64,000 nt of DNA from Sphingomonas crocodyli (GTDB lineage: Bacteria; Pseudomonadota; Alphaproteobacteria; Sphingomonadales; Sphingomonadaceae): NCBI RefSeq assembly GCF_004005865.1, contig NZ_SACN01000003.1, forward strand, positions 372,001 to 436,000, written 5' to 3'. The notes under the pieces are model-generated. The model worked only from the letters and a program-made list of their open reading frames with translations. It made no database searches and was not told where the DNA came from. Position 1 is the stretch's first letter. Each line of letters starts with the position of its first letter. A program made the position numbers and the translations under genes. This document shows positions 28,314 to 37,344 of the stretch, piece after piece.

Positions 28314-29231
28314 TTATCGGTCGCGCTCGATCGCAAAGACCGCAAGCTCAATGAGCAGCTCAGTAGGCGCCGCAATGGGGGCCAGCGCATCAACGGCCTC
28401 ATCGACGAGCCGTCGCGCCATCTCCTTGGCCTGACGGATGCCAAGCACGCTCACGAAGTTGCTTTTGCCCTGTGCCTGATCCTTCTTGAGCCGCTTGCCC
28501 ACCACCGCCTCGCTGCCCTCGACGTCGAGCAGATCATCGGCAATCTGGAAAGCGAGGCCGAGCCTGCGCGCATAGCCGCGTAGCGCCAGTCGCTCGACGT
28601 TCGATGCCTCCCCCAGCAGAGCGCCCGCATCGACGCTCCACTCAATCAATGCGCCCGTCTTCCACTCCTGAAGGCGGGTGATGCCCTCGAGGTTGCCCGT
28701 GTCATGGCTGGGCAGCAGGTCGAGCATCTGGCCTCCCGCCATGCCGGCGGCGCCCGCGCAACGCGCAAGTTCCATCACTAGGTTCGCGCGAACATCCGAT
28801 CTTGGGTGCGTGGCGGGCTGCGCAAGCAGTTCGAAGGCAAGTGCGTGAAGCGCGTCGCCCGCAAGTACGGCGGTTGCCTCGTCAAAAGCCCGGTGCACGG
28901 TCGGCTTGCCGCGGCGCGTGTCATCGTCGTCCATGCACGGCAGATCATCGTGGATCAGCGAATGGACGTGGAGGCATTCGATCGCAAGGCCGGCACGCCG
29001 TGAATGATCCTCGGGCACATTGAACAGATCGGCCGTCGTCTTGACCAGCAGCGGACGCAGCCTCTTGCCACCCCCGATCGCTGCGTGTCGCATCGCGGCG
29101 TAAAGCTGATCGCGGGCGTCGCCGGGCGGCTGGAGGATGTGATCGAGGCCGGCATCGACCGTGCGCGCTATCGCCGCCAGTGCCCCGGGAAGCAGTCCGA
29201 TATCGGCGTGCGATGGCATCTCGATCAACAT
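28314..29231 (-). CDS. crtE: Polyprenyl (geranylgeranyl-type) diphosphate synthase
   Basis: The 305-residue product has both aspartate-rich motifs of trans-prenyltransferases: the first as LIHDDLPCMDDDDTRRGKPT (near residue 93-112) and the second as FQIADDLLDVEGSEAV, plus GGKRLRPLLV. It condenses isopentenyl diphosphate onto allylic diphosphates; in this cluster the expected product is geranylgeranyl diphosphate for phytoene. IspA-type farnesyl synthase is an alternative. It overlaps ispH by seven bases and forms an operon with it. Confidence 0.85.
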   Translation of the reverse strand: MLIEMPSHADIGLLPGALAAIARTVDAGLDHILQPPGDARDQLYAAMRHAAIGGGKRLRPLLVKTTADLFNVPEDHSRRAGLAIECLHVHSLIHDDLPCMDDDDTRRGKPTVHRAFDEATAVLAGDALHALAFELLAQPATHPRSDVRANLVMELARCAGAAGMAGGQMLDLLPSHDTGNLEGITRLQEWKTGALIEWSVDAGALLGEASNVERLALRGYARRLGLAFQIADDLLDVEGSEAVVGKRLKKDQAQGKSNFVSVLGIRQAKEMARRLVDEAVDALAPIAAPTELLIELAVFAIERDR

Positions 29232-30214
29232 AGTGCCACCTGTCGAAATGAGACACCTTCTTCCTGATCGCCGACCTGTTGCATCGAGATGTCGAACACG
29301 CGGCCCAGCCCTTCGATCACCTCGCTGACCGATTGGGCCGGGGTGGAGGCCGCTGCCGTAATTCCGATCGCTTCGCTCGCATCAAGGCGCGCAAAATCAA
29401 GGTCCGACAGGCCGGCGATGAGCTGGATGTTGGTGCAGCCTTCGGCTTCGGCGACTTCGGCGAGACGCCGCGCGTTCGACGAGAAGCTTTCCCCCACGAT
29501 GATGAAAGCGTCGACGTCGCGCGCGATCGCGCGAACCGCGGACTGGCGATTGGTGGTCGCGTAACAGATGTCGCTGCCCTGGGGGCCGACGATGTGCGGG
29601 AAGCGCGCTTTGAGGGCATCGACGATCTGCCGCGCCTCCTCCACAGCGAACGTGGTCTGAACGGCGTAGGCAAGCGGGCGGATCACCCGATCGCAAAGAT
29701 GATCGACCTCGTTCGCCGTTGCGATCACCTCCGCTGCCCCCGATGGGAGCTGTCCCAGCGTGCCGTCGATTTCGGGATGCCCGCTATGCCCGATCAGGAT
29801 GATATGCCGGCCCTCTTTGTGATGGCGGTTCACCTCGCGATGGACCTTGTCGACCAGGGGGCAGATGGCGTCGAAAACGCGCAGCTTGCGCTCATGTGCC
29901 GCAAAAGCGACGTCGCGCGACACGCCATGTGCCGACAGGATGAGCACCGCCCCTTCCGGGACGTCGTCGACCTCTTCGACAAAGACAGCGCCGAGCGCCT
30001 CGAGGCGGCGCATGACGACGCGGTTGTGGACGATTGGCCGGCGAACATAGACGGGGGCGCCAAAGCGGCGAAGAGCGCCCTCAACCGCATCGATGGCCCG
30101 CGTGACACCCGCACAAAAGCCGCGCGGCGCCGCGAGCACAATGCGCACTGCTCGGAGCCTGGACGAGTGAGCCGGGGCGGCATTGGCGATAGCGGATGCG
30201 GAGGGGGATGGCAT
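29225..30214 (-). CDS. ispH: 4-hydroxy-3-methylbut-2-enyl diphosphate reductase
   Basis: The 329-residue product is an IspH/LytB enzyme, the last step of the MEP pathway making IPP and DMAPP. The three conserved iron-sulfur cysteines are visible in APRGFCAGVTRAIDAV, FDAICPLVDKVHREV and GSDICYATTNRQSAV, with the HGV and TNRQ motifs. ATG at 30214 is preferred over GTG at 30220 because of an AGG at nine bases. It supplies precursors for crtE in the same operon; a second copy elsewhere in the chromosome is likely but cannot be seen. Confidence 0.92.
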   Translation of the reverse strand: MPSPSASAIANAAPAHSSRLRAVRIVLAAPRGFCAGVTRAIDAVEGALRRFGAPVYVRRPIVHNRVVMRRLEALGAVFVEEVDDVPEGAVLILSAHGVSRDVAFAAHERKLRVFDAICPLVDKVHREVNRHHKEGRHIILIGHSGHPEIDGTLGQLPSGAAEVIATANEVDHLCDRVIRPLAYAVQTTFAVEEARQIVDALKARFPHIVGPQGSDICYATTNRQSAVRAIARDVDAFIIVGESFSSNARRLAEVAEAEGCTNIQLIAGLSDLDFARLDASEAIGITAAASTPAQSVSEVIEGLGRVFDISMQQVGDQEEGVSFRQVALC

Positions 30215-30284
30215 AATCACAACCTGCTTTTGGCCCCCACCGGATCAGAGGCTAACGATGAGGCGCGCTGCCGTCCACTCCCTG

Positions 30285-30776
30285 TCAAAAAAGATATCGG
30301 ATTCGGACCTGTCTTCGGCTGTGTCCGGGCGAGACGTCGAACAATACGGCGTCGAACTTCGGGGGGGCAAAGCCAATGGCAGGGTCGCGCGAGAAGCCAA
30401 ACCCTTCGCGAGGCATGCCAAGCACCGTGTCGAGCTTGCCATTGCCATTTTCGTCATGGATCAGCGACATCGCGTACCGCCCCGGCACGAGGCCCGCCAG
30501 GATAAGCGGCGCGTTACCGACCGGCGCTGATCGCCTGATCGCCTTCGGGTCCCCCGCGCAGTTGGGAAAGTGACGGCTGTCCTGCGTCAGGCAAAGCCGG
30601 ATCAGGCCCTTGCCGTTGCGCAGACCTGTCGGCGCGACTTCGAGCTGCGCATCGCTCATCTCGGCTGCGGCTGAGGGGCGAGATCTTGCCAATGCCAGGG
30701 CGGTCATCATGATTAAAACGGCCAAGACCCTGATCGGTCCGGCAGATCCGGTCCCACAAACGGAAATAAAGGCCAT
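30285..30776 (-). CDS. DUF2141 secreted protein
   Basis: The 163-residue product has an N-terminal signal-like hydrophobic stretch (about residues 15-38, ending in SAAA) and a DUF2141 domain with GLIRLCLTQDSRHFPNCAGD, PGRYAMSLIHDENGNGKLDT and a C-terminal MPREGFGFSRDPAIGF. DUF2141 proteins are small periplasmic beta-sandwich proteins often found in carotenoid clusters; function unknown. ATG at 30776 follows AGGTG; Met at 30710 is an alternative. It overlaps the upstream sterol-desaturase gene by up to 263 bases. Confidence 0.75.
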   Translation of the reverse strand: MAFISVCGTGSAGPIRVLAVLIMMTALALARSRPSAAAEMSDAQLEVAPTGLRNGKGLIRLCLTQDSRHFPNCAGDPKAIRRSAPVGNAPLILAGLVPGRYAMSLIHDENGNGKLDTVLGMPREGFGFSRDPAIGFAPPKFDAVLFDVSPGHSRRQVRIRYLF

Positions 30777-31443
30777 AATTGCACCTGTACTGACGGTGAT
30801 GCTGCTGATGATGACTCGCCGTGATCAGCCAACGTCCGATCGGGCCGCGCACGAGCCGATCCGGGAACATCTCCCACCCCATGTGGTTCGTCACACCCAT
30901 GAGGGTCATCACGGCGAGAACCACAAGCAGCGCCCCCCAGTGGATCGGAATCGCAAAAACGAGCGCAGGGATGACGATAGCACCCGTCCACGCCTCGACC
31001 GGGTGGAAGCTCATCGCCGCCCACGCCGTGGGCGGACGGCTCGCATGATGGACGGCATGGGCGATCCGGAACGGCCCAGGCCGGTGCATCCAGCGGTGGG
31101 TCCAGTAGAACCAGGCGTCGTGCACAATCAGGAAGGCGAATATCGAGACAGGAATCCACCACAACGGATAAGCCTCGATGTCATCGTAGATGCGCGTCCA
31201 CCCGTGCGCCTGCCAGCCCCAGGCGATGAGCCCAGCGGGCAGGCCGTATATCGCCGCACTGGCGAGCGACCAGCCAATCTCGCGGCGGATCTGATCGCCA
31301 CGCCCGACAAGGATTCCCGGATGCCGTCGCGCCGACAGCCACGCAAAGCCCCCGCTCGTCACGACATAGCGCCCCGCGATGATCGCGGTCATCGACAGGA
31401 TTGTTACCAGGATGGCGTGCGCATTTTCCACAAGTCTGGGCAT
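30514..31443 (-). CDS. Sterol-desaturase/fatty-acid-hydroxylase family protein, odd C-terminus
   Basis: The first ~225 residues form an integral-membrane diiron hydroxylase with the His boxes HDAWFYWTHRWMH, HAVHHASRPPTAW and SHHQQHHRQYRCNYG. Such enzymes hydroxylate or desaturate lipids, sterols or carotenoids; the position in the carotenoid cluster suggests a carotenoid or membrane-lipid substrate. After GLYFRLWDRICRTDQG the frame continues for about 80 basic residues over the DUF2141 gene. Those residues do not look like the family's C-terminus. Another frame has a stop at 30713, so a frameshift near the end is suspected. Confidence 0.75.
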   Translation of the reverse strand: MPRLVENAHAILVTILSMTAIIAGRYVVTSGGFAWLSARRHPGILVGRGDQIRREIGWSLASAAIYGLPAGLIAWGWQAHGWTRIYDDIEAYPLWWIPVSIFAFLIVHDAWFYWTHRWMHRPGPFRIAHAVHHASRPPTAWAAMSFHPVEAWTGAIVIPALVFAIPIHWGALLVVLAVMTLMGVTNHMGWEMFPDRLVRGPIGRWLITASHHQQHHRQYRCNYGLYFRLWDRICRTDQGLGRFNHDDRPGIGKISPLSRSRDERCAARSRADRSAQRQGPDPALPDAGQPSLSQLRGGPEGDQAISAGR

Positions 31444-31487
31444 ATAGCATCAATTGGCGTGAGGCGATGCTCCTGCCATAGTGCCGC

Positions 31488-32648
31488 ATGACCAAATCCT
31501 CAGTGATCATCGTGGGCGGCGGCCTGGCGGGCTGCCTGGCCGCTCTGGCGCTGCGCCGGGCGCGCCCGGATGTCGACCTCCTGCTGATCGAAGCGGATAT
31601 CCGCCTGGGCGGCGATCATGTCTGGTCGTTCTTCGACAGCGATCTTGGTCCCGAGGAGCACGCGCTTGTCGCCGAGCTCGTCGTGGCCTCGTGGCGTGGT
31701 CACCGTGTGGCATTCCCGAAGCGACGACGCACATTGGCCTGCGGCTACAATAGTGTGCGCTCGGCGCGCCTCGATGACCTTGTACGCCAGATCCTACCGC
31801 GCTCGTCGCTGCGGCTCGGCGTGCCCGTCACCAGCGTCGGCGCGAACACCGTTTCTCTCGCGGATGGAACGTCATTCCACGCCCCAGGCGTGATCGATGC
31901 GCGCGGAGCCGCCGACATGGCAGGTCTGGATCTGGGCTGGCAAAAGTTCGTCGGGCGCACCTATCGCTTCGCCCACCCGCATGGGGTGCCTCTCCCAATG
32001 ATCATGGATGCCACGGTGGATCAGCGGGATGGCTATCGCTTCGTATATTGCCTGCCCTTCTCGGCCACCGAGATGCTGGTGGAGGATACCTATTATGCCG
32101 ATGACCCGGAGCTCGACGAGGGTGGGATCGGTGCGAGGATCAGCGCCTATATGGCGGCCCAAAACTGGCCCGAGCATGCGGCAATCGCCGAAGAGCGCGG
32201 GATTTTGCCGGTTGCCATGGGTGGAGATGTCGGTTGCCTGTGGAAAGGGGCCGAGGTCGCACTTTTGGGGTTGCGGGGGGGGTTCTTCCATCCAACCACC
32301 GGCTATTCATTACCCGACGCAGCGCGTAACGCCGTGCTGCTCACCCAACAGACGGACATGACGAGCGCGAGCCTGCGCGCTCTTTTCCGCAAGGAAGCAG
32401 AACAACGCTGGCGGGACCGCGCCTTTTACCGCCTGCTCAATCGCATGCTGTTTCGCGCTGCGGAGCCCGAGGGGCGATATCGCGTGCTCGAACATTTCTA
32501 TCGGCTCGACGAGGCGCTGATCGGTCGCTTCTACGCCGGCCGCTCGACCTTACTCGACAAGGCGCGGATTCTGAGCGGTCGTCCGCCGGTGCCGCTGGGG
32601 CGTGCCGCGGCGGCAATGTTTTATCGAACAGAAGGGCGTGCGGCATGA
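31488..32648 (+). CDS. crtY: Lycopene beta-cyclase
   Basis: The 386-residue product is a CrtY-type cyclase: N-terminal FAD-binding VIIVGGGLAGCLAALALRR, GGDHVWSFFDSDL, the conserved YRFVYCLPFSATEMLVEDTY and GGFFHPTTGYSLPDAARNA. It closes both ends of lycopene to beta-carotene at the membrane. It starts the crtY-crtI-crtB operon and overlaps crtI by four bases (ATGA). Confidence 0.93.
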   Translation: MTKSSVIIVGGGLAGCLAALALRRARPDVDLLLIEADIRLGGDHVWSFFDSDLGPEEHALVAELVVASWRGHRVAFPKRRRTLACGYNSVRSARLDDLVRQILPRSSLRLGVPVTSVGANTVSLADGTSFHAPGVIDARGAADMAGLDLGWQKFVGRTYRFAHPHGVPLPMIMDATVDQRDGYRFVYCLPFSATEMLVEDTYYADDPELDEGGIGARISAYMAAQNWPEHAAIAEERGILPVAMGGDVGCLWKGAEVALLGLRGGFFHPTTGYSLPDAARNAVLLTQQTDMTSASLRALFRKEAEQRWRDRAFYRLLNRMLFRAAEPEGRYRVLEHFYRLDEALIGRFYAGRSTLLDKARILSGRPPVPLGRAAAAMFYRTEGRAA

Positions 32649-34123
32649 AGCGAGCGGCGGTGATCGGGGCCGGATTTGGTGGACTGGCGCTGGCAATCCG
32701 GCTTCAGGCGGCCGGCATCGACACGACCATCATCGAGGCGCGCGACAAGGTGGGGGGGCGCGCCTATGTGTGGAAACGCGACGGGTTCACCTTCGACGCG
32801 GGACCGACCGTCATCACCGATCCGGCATGCCTGTCGGCGCTGTGGTCGTTGAGCGGTCATGACATAAGAGCAGACGTTGACCTGGTGCCGGTATCACCGT
32901 TTTACCGGCTCTCCTGGCCTGACGGCGATACGTTCGATTACACCAATGATGACGCGCTTCTGACCCGGCAGATCGCACGTCTCGATCCACGCGACGTCGA
33001 TGGCTACCGTCGCTTTCTCGCTTATTCGGCGGGGGTCTATGTCGAAGGCTATGAGAAGCTCGGGGCAGTGCCGTTCCTCGACTTTCGTTCGATGCTGCGG
33101 GCGGCGCCGGCACTCGCGCGTTATCAGGCATGGCGATCGGTCTATTCGATCGTGTCGGGCTTCGTGCGCTCGGAGAAATTGCGCCAGGCGCTGTCGTTTC
33201 ACACGTTGCTGGTCGGCGGTAATCCGATGACCACAAGTTCGATCTATGCGCTCATTCACAAGCTCGAGCGCGACGGCGGAGTATGGTTTGCAAGGGGCGG
33301 GACGAATGCGCTCGTTGCCGGGCTGGCGCGGCATTTCGAGCGGATCGGCGGGCGGATCATTCTGGGGGATCCCGTCACATCGATCAGCACCGCCGGCGAT
33401 CGGGTGACAGCGGTGACGACAGCCCGGGGCGGGTCGCAAACCTTCGACGCGGTCGCCTCAAATGCTGACATTGTCCGCAGCTACGAGATGGTGCGCGATC
33501 ACAAACGCGGACAAACCGCAGCGCGCCGCCTGAAGCGTAAACGCTTTTCGCCTTCGCTGTTCGTCGTACACTTTGGCCTGCGCGGCACCTTCGCGGATAT
33601 CCCGCACCACAACATCCTGTTCGGTCCGCGCTATAAAGGACTGCTCGACGACATCTATGGCGCCGATCGGCTCGCGCCCGACCCGGCGCTCTATCTGCAC
33701 CATCCCAGCGCGACCGATCGCACGATGGCGCCAAAGGGCTGTTCGACCTTCTATGCGCTCGCGCCCGTGCCGCATCTGGGCCAGCATAGCCCCGACTGGA
33801 CCGAGCAGGGTCCGCACTATCAGGAGCGCATCATCGACATCGTCCAAGCCCGGCTGATTCCGGATTTGCGCCAAAGACTGGTCACGAGCTTTCACTATAC
33901 GCCTGTCGATTTCGCGTCCGACCTGGGTGCGCATCTCGGATCAGCCTTCAGTCTCGAGCCTCGCCTCACGCAAAGCGCGTGGTTCCGCGTCCATAATCGC
34001 GACGATGTGCTGTCGAATCTCTATTTTGTGGGGGCCGGTACCCACCCCGGCGCGGGGATTCCCGGCGTCGTCGGCAGCGCGCAGGCTACCGCTGGTCTGA
34101 TGATCGATGATCTCGCGAGCTGA
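32645..34123 (+). CDS. crtI: Phytoene desaturase
   Basis: The 492-residue product has the CrtI dinucleotide fold AAVIGAGFGGLALAIRL followed by EARDKVGGRAYVWKRDG, and the C-terminal THPGAGIPGVVGSAQATAG. CrtI introduces four double bonds into phytoene to give lycopene using FAD. It overlaps crtY upstream and crtB downstream (by 17 bases), forming a translationally coupled operon. Confidence 0.95.
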   Translation: MKRAAVIGAGFGGLALAIRLQAAGIDTTIIEARDKVGGRAYVWKRDGFTFDAGPTVITDPACLSALWSLSGHDIRADVDLVPVSPFYRLSWPDGDTFDYTNDDALLTRQIARLDPRDVDGYRRFLAYSAGVYVEGYEKLGAVPFLDFRSMLRAAPALARYQAWRSVYSIVSGFVRSEKLRQALSFHTLLVGGNPMTTSSIYALIHKLERDGGVWFARGGTNALVAGLARHFERIGGRIILGDPVTSISTAGDRVTAVTTARGGSQTFDAVASNADIVRSYEMVRDHKRGQTAARRLKRKRFSPSLFVVHFGLRGTFADIPHHNILFGPRYKGLLDDIYGADRLAPDPALYLHHPSATDRTMAPKGCSTFYALAPVPHLGQHSPDWTEQGPHYQERIIDIVQARLIPDLRQRLVTSFHYTPVDFASDLGAHLGSAFSLEPRLTQSAWFRVHNRDDVLSNLYFVGAGTHPGAGIPGVVGSAQATAGLMIDDLAS

Positions 34124-35042
34124 TCGCGCCACCCTCGTCGCCCAGGCGCAAGCAGCGATCGCGCAAGGTTCGCAATCTTTCGCGATGGCGAGCCGGCTGT
34201 TCGATCGGGTAACGCGGGAGCGGGCCTGGTTGCTCTACGCCTGGTGCCGACGCTGCGACGATATCGTCGATGGCCAGGAAATGGGCGGTCGCATGTCAAC
34301 GACGACCGACCCCCGAGGTCGGTTCGAAAGCGCGTACCGTCAGACTATCGCAGCGCTCGACGGCCGCCCTGGCGAGGAACCAGCGTTTCGAGGCCTGGCG
34401 CTTCTTGTCGATGAGGTCGCCATGCCACGCCGCCTCATCCTTGATCATCTTGCTGGCTTCGAGGCTGATTCACGGGGATGGCGGCCGCAAAATGTCGATG
34501 ACCTTCTATACTATTGCTACCAGGTCGCCGGCGTCGTGGGCTGTATGATGGCGGTCGTGATGGGAGTCGATCCGCGCGATGAAGACACGCTCGACCGGGC
34601 GTGCGATCTTGGCATCGCCTTCCAGCTGGCGAACATTGCCCGCGATATCGTCGAGGACGCCGAGAATGGCCGCTGCTATATCCCGGCCGACTGGCTCGCC
34701 GCGACGGGTCTGACCGACGATAAAATTGGTAGCACGGAGTCTGCGTCGCAGCGCGCGGCTCTCGCGGCCCGGCTGGTGGACATTGCCAGCGCCCATGAGG
34801 ATGCGGCCACGATCGGGGCGATGCGACTGCGCTTCCGAAGCCGATGGGCGGTCCTGGCTGCAGCCGGCATCTATGGCGCGATCGGCCGCGCGGTGGTTCG
34901 TCTGGGATGTCACGCGTGGGATAAGCGGGTGCGCGTTCCCGGCGGCCAAAAGGCGATCCTCGCGCTCAGGGCGCTTTGCACCAGCACCTTTGCAAGCCCC
35001 CCGCCCCGCCTCCGGACGGGACTATGGACGCGGCCGCGCTAG
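34107..35042 (+). CDS. crtB: Phytoene synthase
   Basis: The 311-residue product has the squalene/phytoene synthase aspartate-rich motifs: the first as AWCRRCDDIVDG, the second as ANIARDIVEDAENGRCYIPA, with YCYQVAGVVGCMM between them. It condenses two geranylgeranyl diphosphates to phytoene. It starts within the end of crtI and its stop codon shares a CTAG with the opposite-strand crtW stop. Confidence 0.95.
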   Translation: MISRADRATLVAQAQAAIAQGSQSFAMASRLFDRVTRERAWLLYAWCRRCDDIVDGQEMGGRMSTTTDPRGRFESAYRQTIAALDGRPGEEPAFRGLALLVDEVAMPRRLILDHLAGFEADSRGWRPQNVDDLLYYCYQVAGVVGCMMAVVMGVDPRDEDTLDRACDLGIAFQLANIARDIVEDAENGRCYIPADWLAATGLTDDKIGSTESASQRAALAARLVDIASAHEDAATIGAMRLRFRSRWAVLAAAGIYGAIGRAVVRLGCHAWDKRVRVPGGQKAILALRALCTSTFASPPPRLRTGLWTRPR

Positions 35043-35755
35043 CGGGCGGCCTCGCGCGTCGCGGGCAACTGCCACCAGGGGATGTGCGGATGGCGGTGAT
35101 GTTCGTGGTGATAGCCGAAATGATAGCAGGTGAGCAGCGACAGGAGCCACGGATAGCCTGAACTGCGCGCACGATGATCATCGGTGAAGCGATCATCCTG
35201 ATGCGAATGCGGCAAATAGGTGCCGAACCAGAACAGCTGGATCGAAGACAGTATCGCCGGCAGCGCCCAGAACATCAGCAGGTTGGCGTACGGAACGCGC
35301 AGAACAAATGTGAGGATCATGACCACCAGAGCGAGTACGCCGAGCTCACGCACACCGAAATATTGACGAAAGAAGGCGACATACCAGGCAAGGGCTTTCG
35401 CAGGCGCGGGCGCGTGAAAGTCGGGGTCGGTGGCGGTGCCCGGCGTCCGGTGGTGTTGCATATGCTTTGGCGTGAGCCGATCGAACGAGAAACCGGCATA
35501 GGCCATGAGCGTGATCGTGCCGATCAAGCGGTTGAGGCGGGGACGCTGCGGCGCCAGCGAACCGTGCATGGCGTCATGCGCCACGATGAACAGGCCAACG
35601 TCAAGCCAGCATAAGCTGGCGACAAGGCCAAGCGCCAACAGGGGATCAAGTGCATCAGGCTCGACCCCGTAAAAGCCGTAAAGCGTCAACGCCAGCCAGG
35701 ACGCGAAGATCGCGCTGGCGAGAAGGAGGCCGGTCAGGGTCTGGCGCCCGGCCAT
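35039..35755 (-). CDS. crtW: Beta-carotene ketolase
   Basis: The 238-residue product has the histidine boxes of CrtW-type ketolases: FIVAHDAMHGSL, LTPKHMQHHRTPGT and CYHFGYHHEHHRHPHIPWW, with several membrane segments. CrtW adds keto groups at C4/C4' of beta-carotene using diiron chemistry. Start ATG at 35755 is one base after the crtZ stop, so crtZ-crtW are one operon. A longer frame to 35836 would overlap crtZ. Confidence 0.9.
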   Translation of the reverse strand: MAGRQTLTGLLLASAIFASWLALTLYGFYGVEPDALDPLLALGLVASLCWLDVGLFIVAHDAMHGSLAPQRPRLNRLIGTITLMAYAGFSFDRLTPKHMQHHRTPGTATDPDFHAPAPAKALAWYVAFFRQYFGVRELGVLALVVMILTFVLRVPYANLLMFWALPAILSSIQLFWFGTYLPHSHQDDRFTDDHRARSSGYPWLLSLLTCYHFGYHHEHHRHPHIPWWQLPATREAAR

Positions 35756-35756
35756 G

Positions 35757-36230
35757 TTAGTTTTGCGGGAGCTTGCGGACCCGCCTTGCAAGCGTCTCGA
35801 CAGGCGGGGCGTACAGGAAGCCAAAAGAAACGGCACCCTTACGCGTCTTTACCGCGTGATGGATATGGTGGGCTTTGATCAGGCGGAGCAGATAGCCGCG
35901 CCGTGGCGCGCGTATAAAGGGGATGCGGCGATGGACAAGTCCATCGTGGAGCAGAGCATAGAGCAGACCGTAAAGCGCCATGCCAATCCCGATCCAGTAT
36001 GCCATCTCCCTCCAGGACGATCCAAGGATCAGAACAAGGCTCATGCCTGCGAAGAGCAGACCATAGAGGTCATTGGCTTCAAACAATCCGGTACGGGGGA
36101 CATGATGCGAGCGATGAAGCGGCCAGCCGATCCCGTGCATGACATAGCGATGCACTCCATAGGCCACCGCCTCCATGAAAAGGACGGTAACGAGCGCAAT
36201 CGCGCAGCCAGACAATATCGGGGACGTCAT
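35757..36230 (-). CDS. crtZ: Beta-carotene hydroxylase
   Basis: The 157-residue product has the CrtZ histidine pattern: VAYGVHRYVMHG, LHRSHHVPRTGLFE, LLHDGLVHRRIPF and KAHHIHHAVKTR, with four membrane segments. It hydroxylates C3/C3' of beta-ionone rings. With CrtW it allows astaxanthin-type carotenoids. No crtG hydroxylase is visible in the window, so nostoxanthin is not predicted from this cluster alone. Confidence 0.9.
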   Translation of the reverse strand: MTSPILSGCAIALVTVLFMEAVAYGVHRYVMHGIGWPLHRSHHVPRTGLFEANDLYGLLFAGMSLVLILGSSWREMAYWIGIGMALYGLLYALLHDGLVHRRIPFIRAPRRGYLLRLIKAHHIHHAVKTRKGAVSFGFLYAPPVETLARRVRKLPQN

Positions 36231-36332
36231 ATGTTCCTGCGAAAGCCCGATGTTACAGCAAACACGGCGTCAGGGCTACCGTGTTCATGCCGGCCGGCTC
36301 CCTTGTCGCCTCCAGGACGAAGGACTGCCGCA

Positions 36333-36542
36333 TCATCGTGGAAGATGTTTGATATAACCCTCGATCGCGGCATGGCGGAGCGATCCCGTCAGACGTTCAT
36401 CCTCGAAGCGAAGTTCGGCGCGCGCGCGATCATCCTGTGCGAGGGCTGAAAAGGCGAGGACCGCATCGAGAAACGTCAGACCGGAACGGGCCTGCCCCGC
36501 AACGAGCAGTCTTGCGGGAATATGCCACGGTATAGCGCTCAT
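36333..36542 (-). CDS. Small hypothetical protein
   Basis: The 69-residue product begins MSAIPWHIPARLLVAGQARS and has an amphipathic helix (GLTFLDAVLAFSALAQDDRA). No family recognised. A purine-rich AAAGAG lies about twelve bases upstream. It sits upstream of crtZ in the same direction but 100 bases away. Confidence 0.45.
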   Translation of the reverse strand: MSAIPWHIPARLLVAGQARSGLTFLDAVLAFSALAQDDRARAELRFEDERLTGSLRHAAIEGYIKHLPR

Positions 36543-36750
36543 CGGTCACTCTTTGCTGTCAACGATCGTCCAGTATCACGTTGATCGCCGTACCGGCGCG
36601 CTTTTTCCGCGGCTGCCAAAGACCCGCCCGCTGCCGCACTGAAATGTCAATCAGGGTCGTGACGCGCAAACTGCTTGGGGATGGTTCCGGGACTGGTGCC
36701 GCTTGATGGCAGTGTTATGACAGACCCGCCGCAGGGGGGGGCCGGGTGTG

Positions 36751-37119
36751 ATGAAAATTGAGCAGAACAGCGTGGGCGATATTGGCGTCACTCAAGCGAG
36801 CGATCCGCTCCACGCCTTCGCCCGGCTCCTTAACGCAGATGCGCTGACATTTATCGCGGACCCTTTGGGCGCGGTGATCATCTCGCGTCTCGTGACCGCG
36901 CATGAAGCAGGGCGCAAAATTCATGTTCGCGAACTCACCCACGGTGCCCGGGCGTCGGCAACCGCGATGCTCCGGCGCCTCGAGCAGTTTGAAAATGATG
37001 GCCTTATTTGTCGGGCACGCGACCCGCACGATGGTCGGTCCCGATGTGTCGCGATCACGCCCAAAGGGGAGCAGGCTGTAAAGCGAGCGGTCCGCGCCAT
37101 CGGATCGGCGGCCATCTGA
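36751..37119 (+). CDS. MarR-like winged-helix regulator
   Basis: The 122-residue product has a winged-helix fold: IHVRELTHGARASATAMLRR as the recognition helix-turn-helix, LEQFENDGLICRARDPHDGR as the wing and SRCVAITPKGEQAVKRAV as the final helix. It should bind DNA as a dimer. Its target is unknown; carotenoid genes lie close by. The start ATG at 36751 follows a tract of eight G (36734-36741) which serves as ribosome binding site and is an odd, extreme one. Confidence 0.75.
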   Translation: MKIEQNSVGDIGVTQASDPLHAFARLLNADALTFIADPLGAVIISRLVTAHEAGRKIHVRELTHGARASATAMLRRLEQFENDGLICRARDPHDGRSRCVAITPKGEQAVKRAVRAIGSAAI

Positions 37120-37344
37120 GGACTCGCCGGCGGACCTGCCTTAACGACGCGTCTTTTGTCCCCATATCGTCCGGGCAACGCCCGTTTCAGGCCGCGACGC
37201 CCCGGTCCCGGACGGCATGTACAGCGCGATCGCGCGGAGAGCCGCAGCGCGCCACGGCTTTATTAGGGTCGGCGGAACGACCCGCGGTCTTTAGCATTAT
37301 AGAGCCAAGCCAGGGCTTTCTCCGCCACCGGCAAAGGGATGCGG

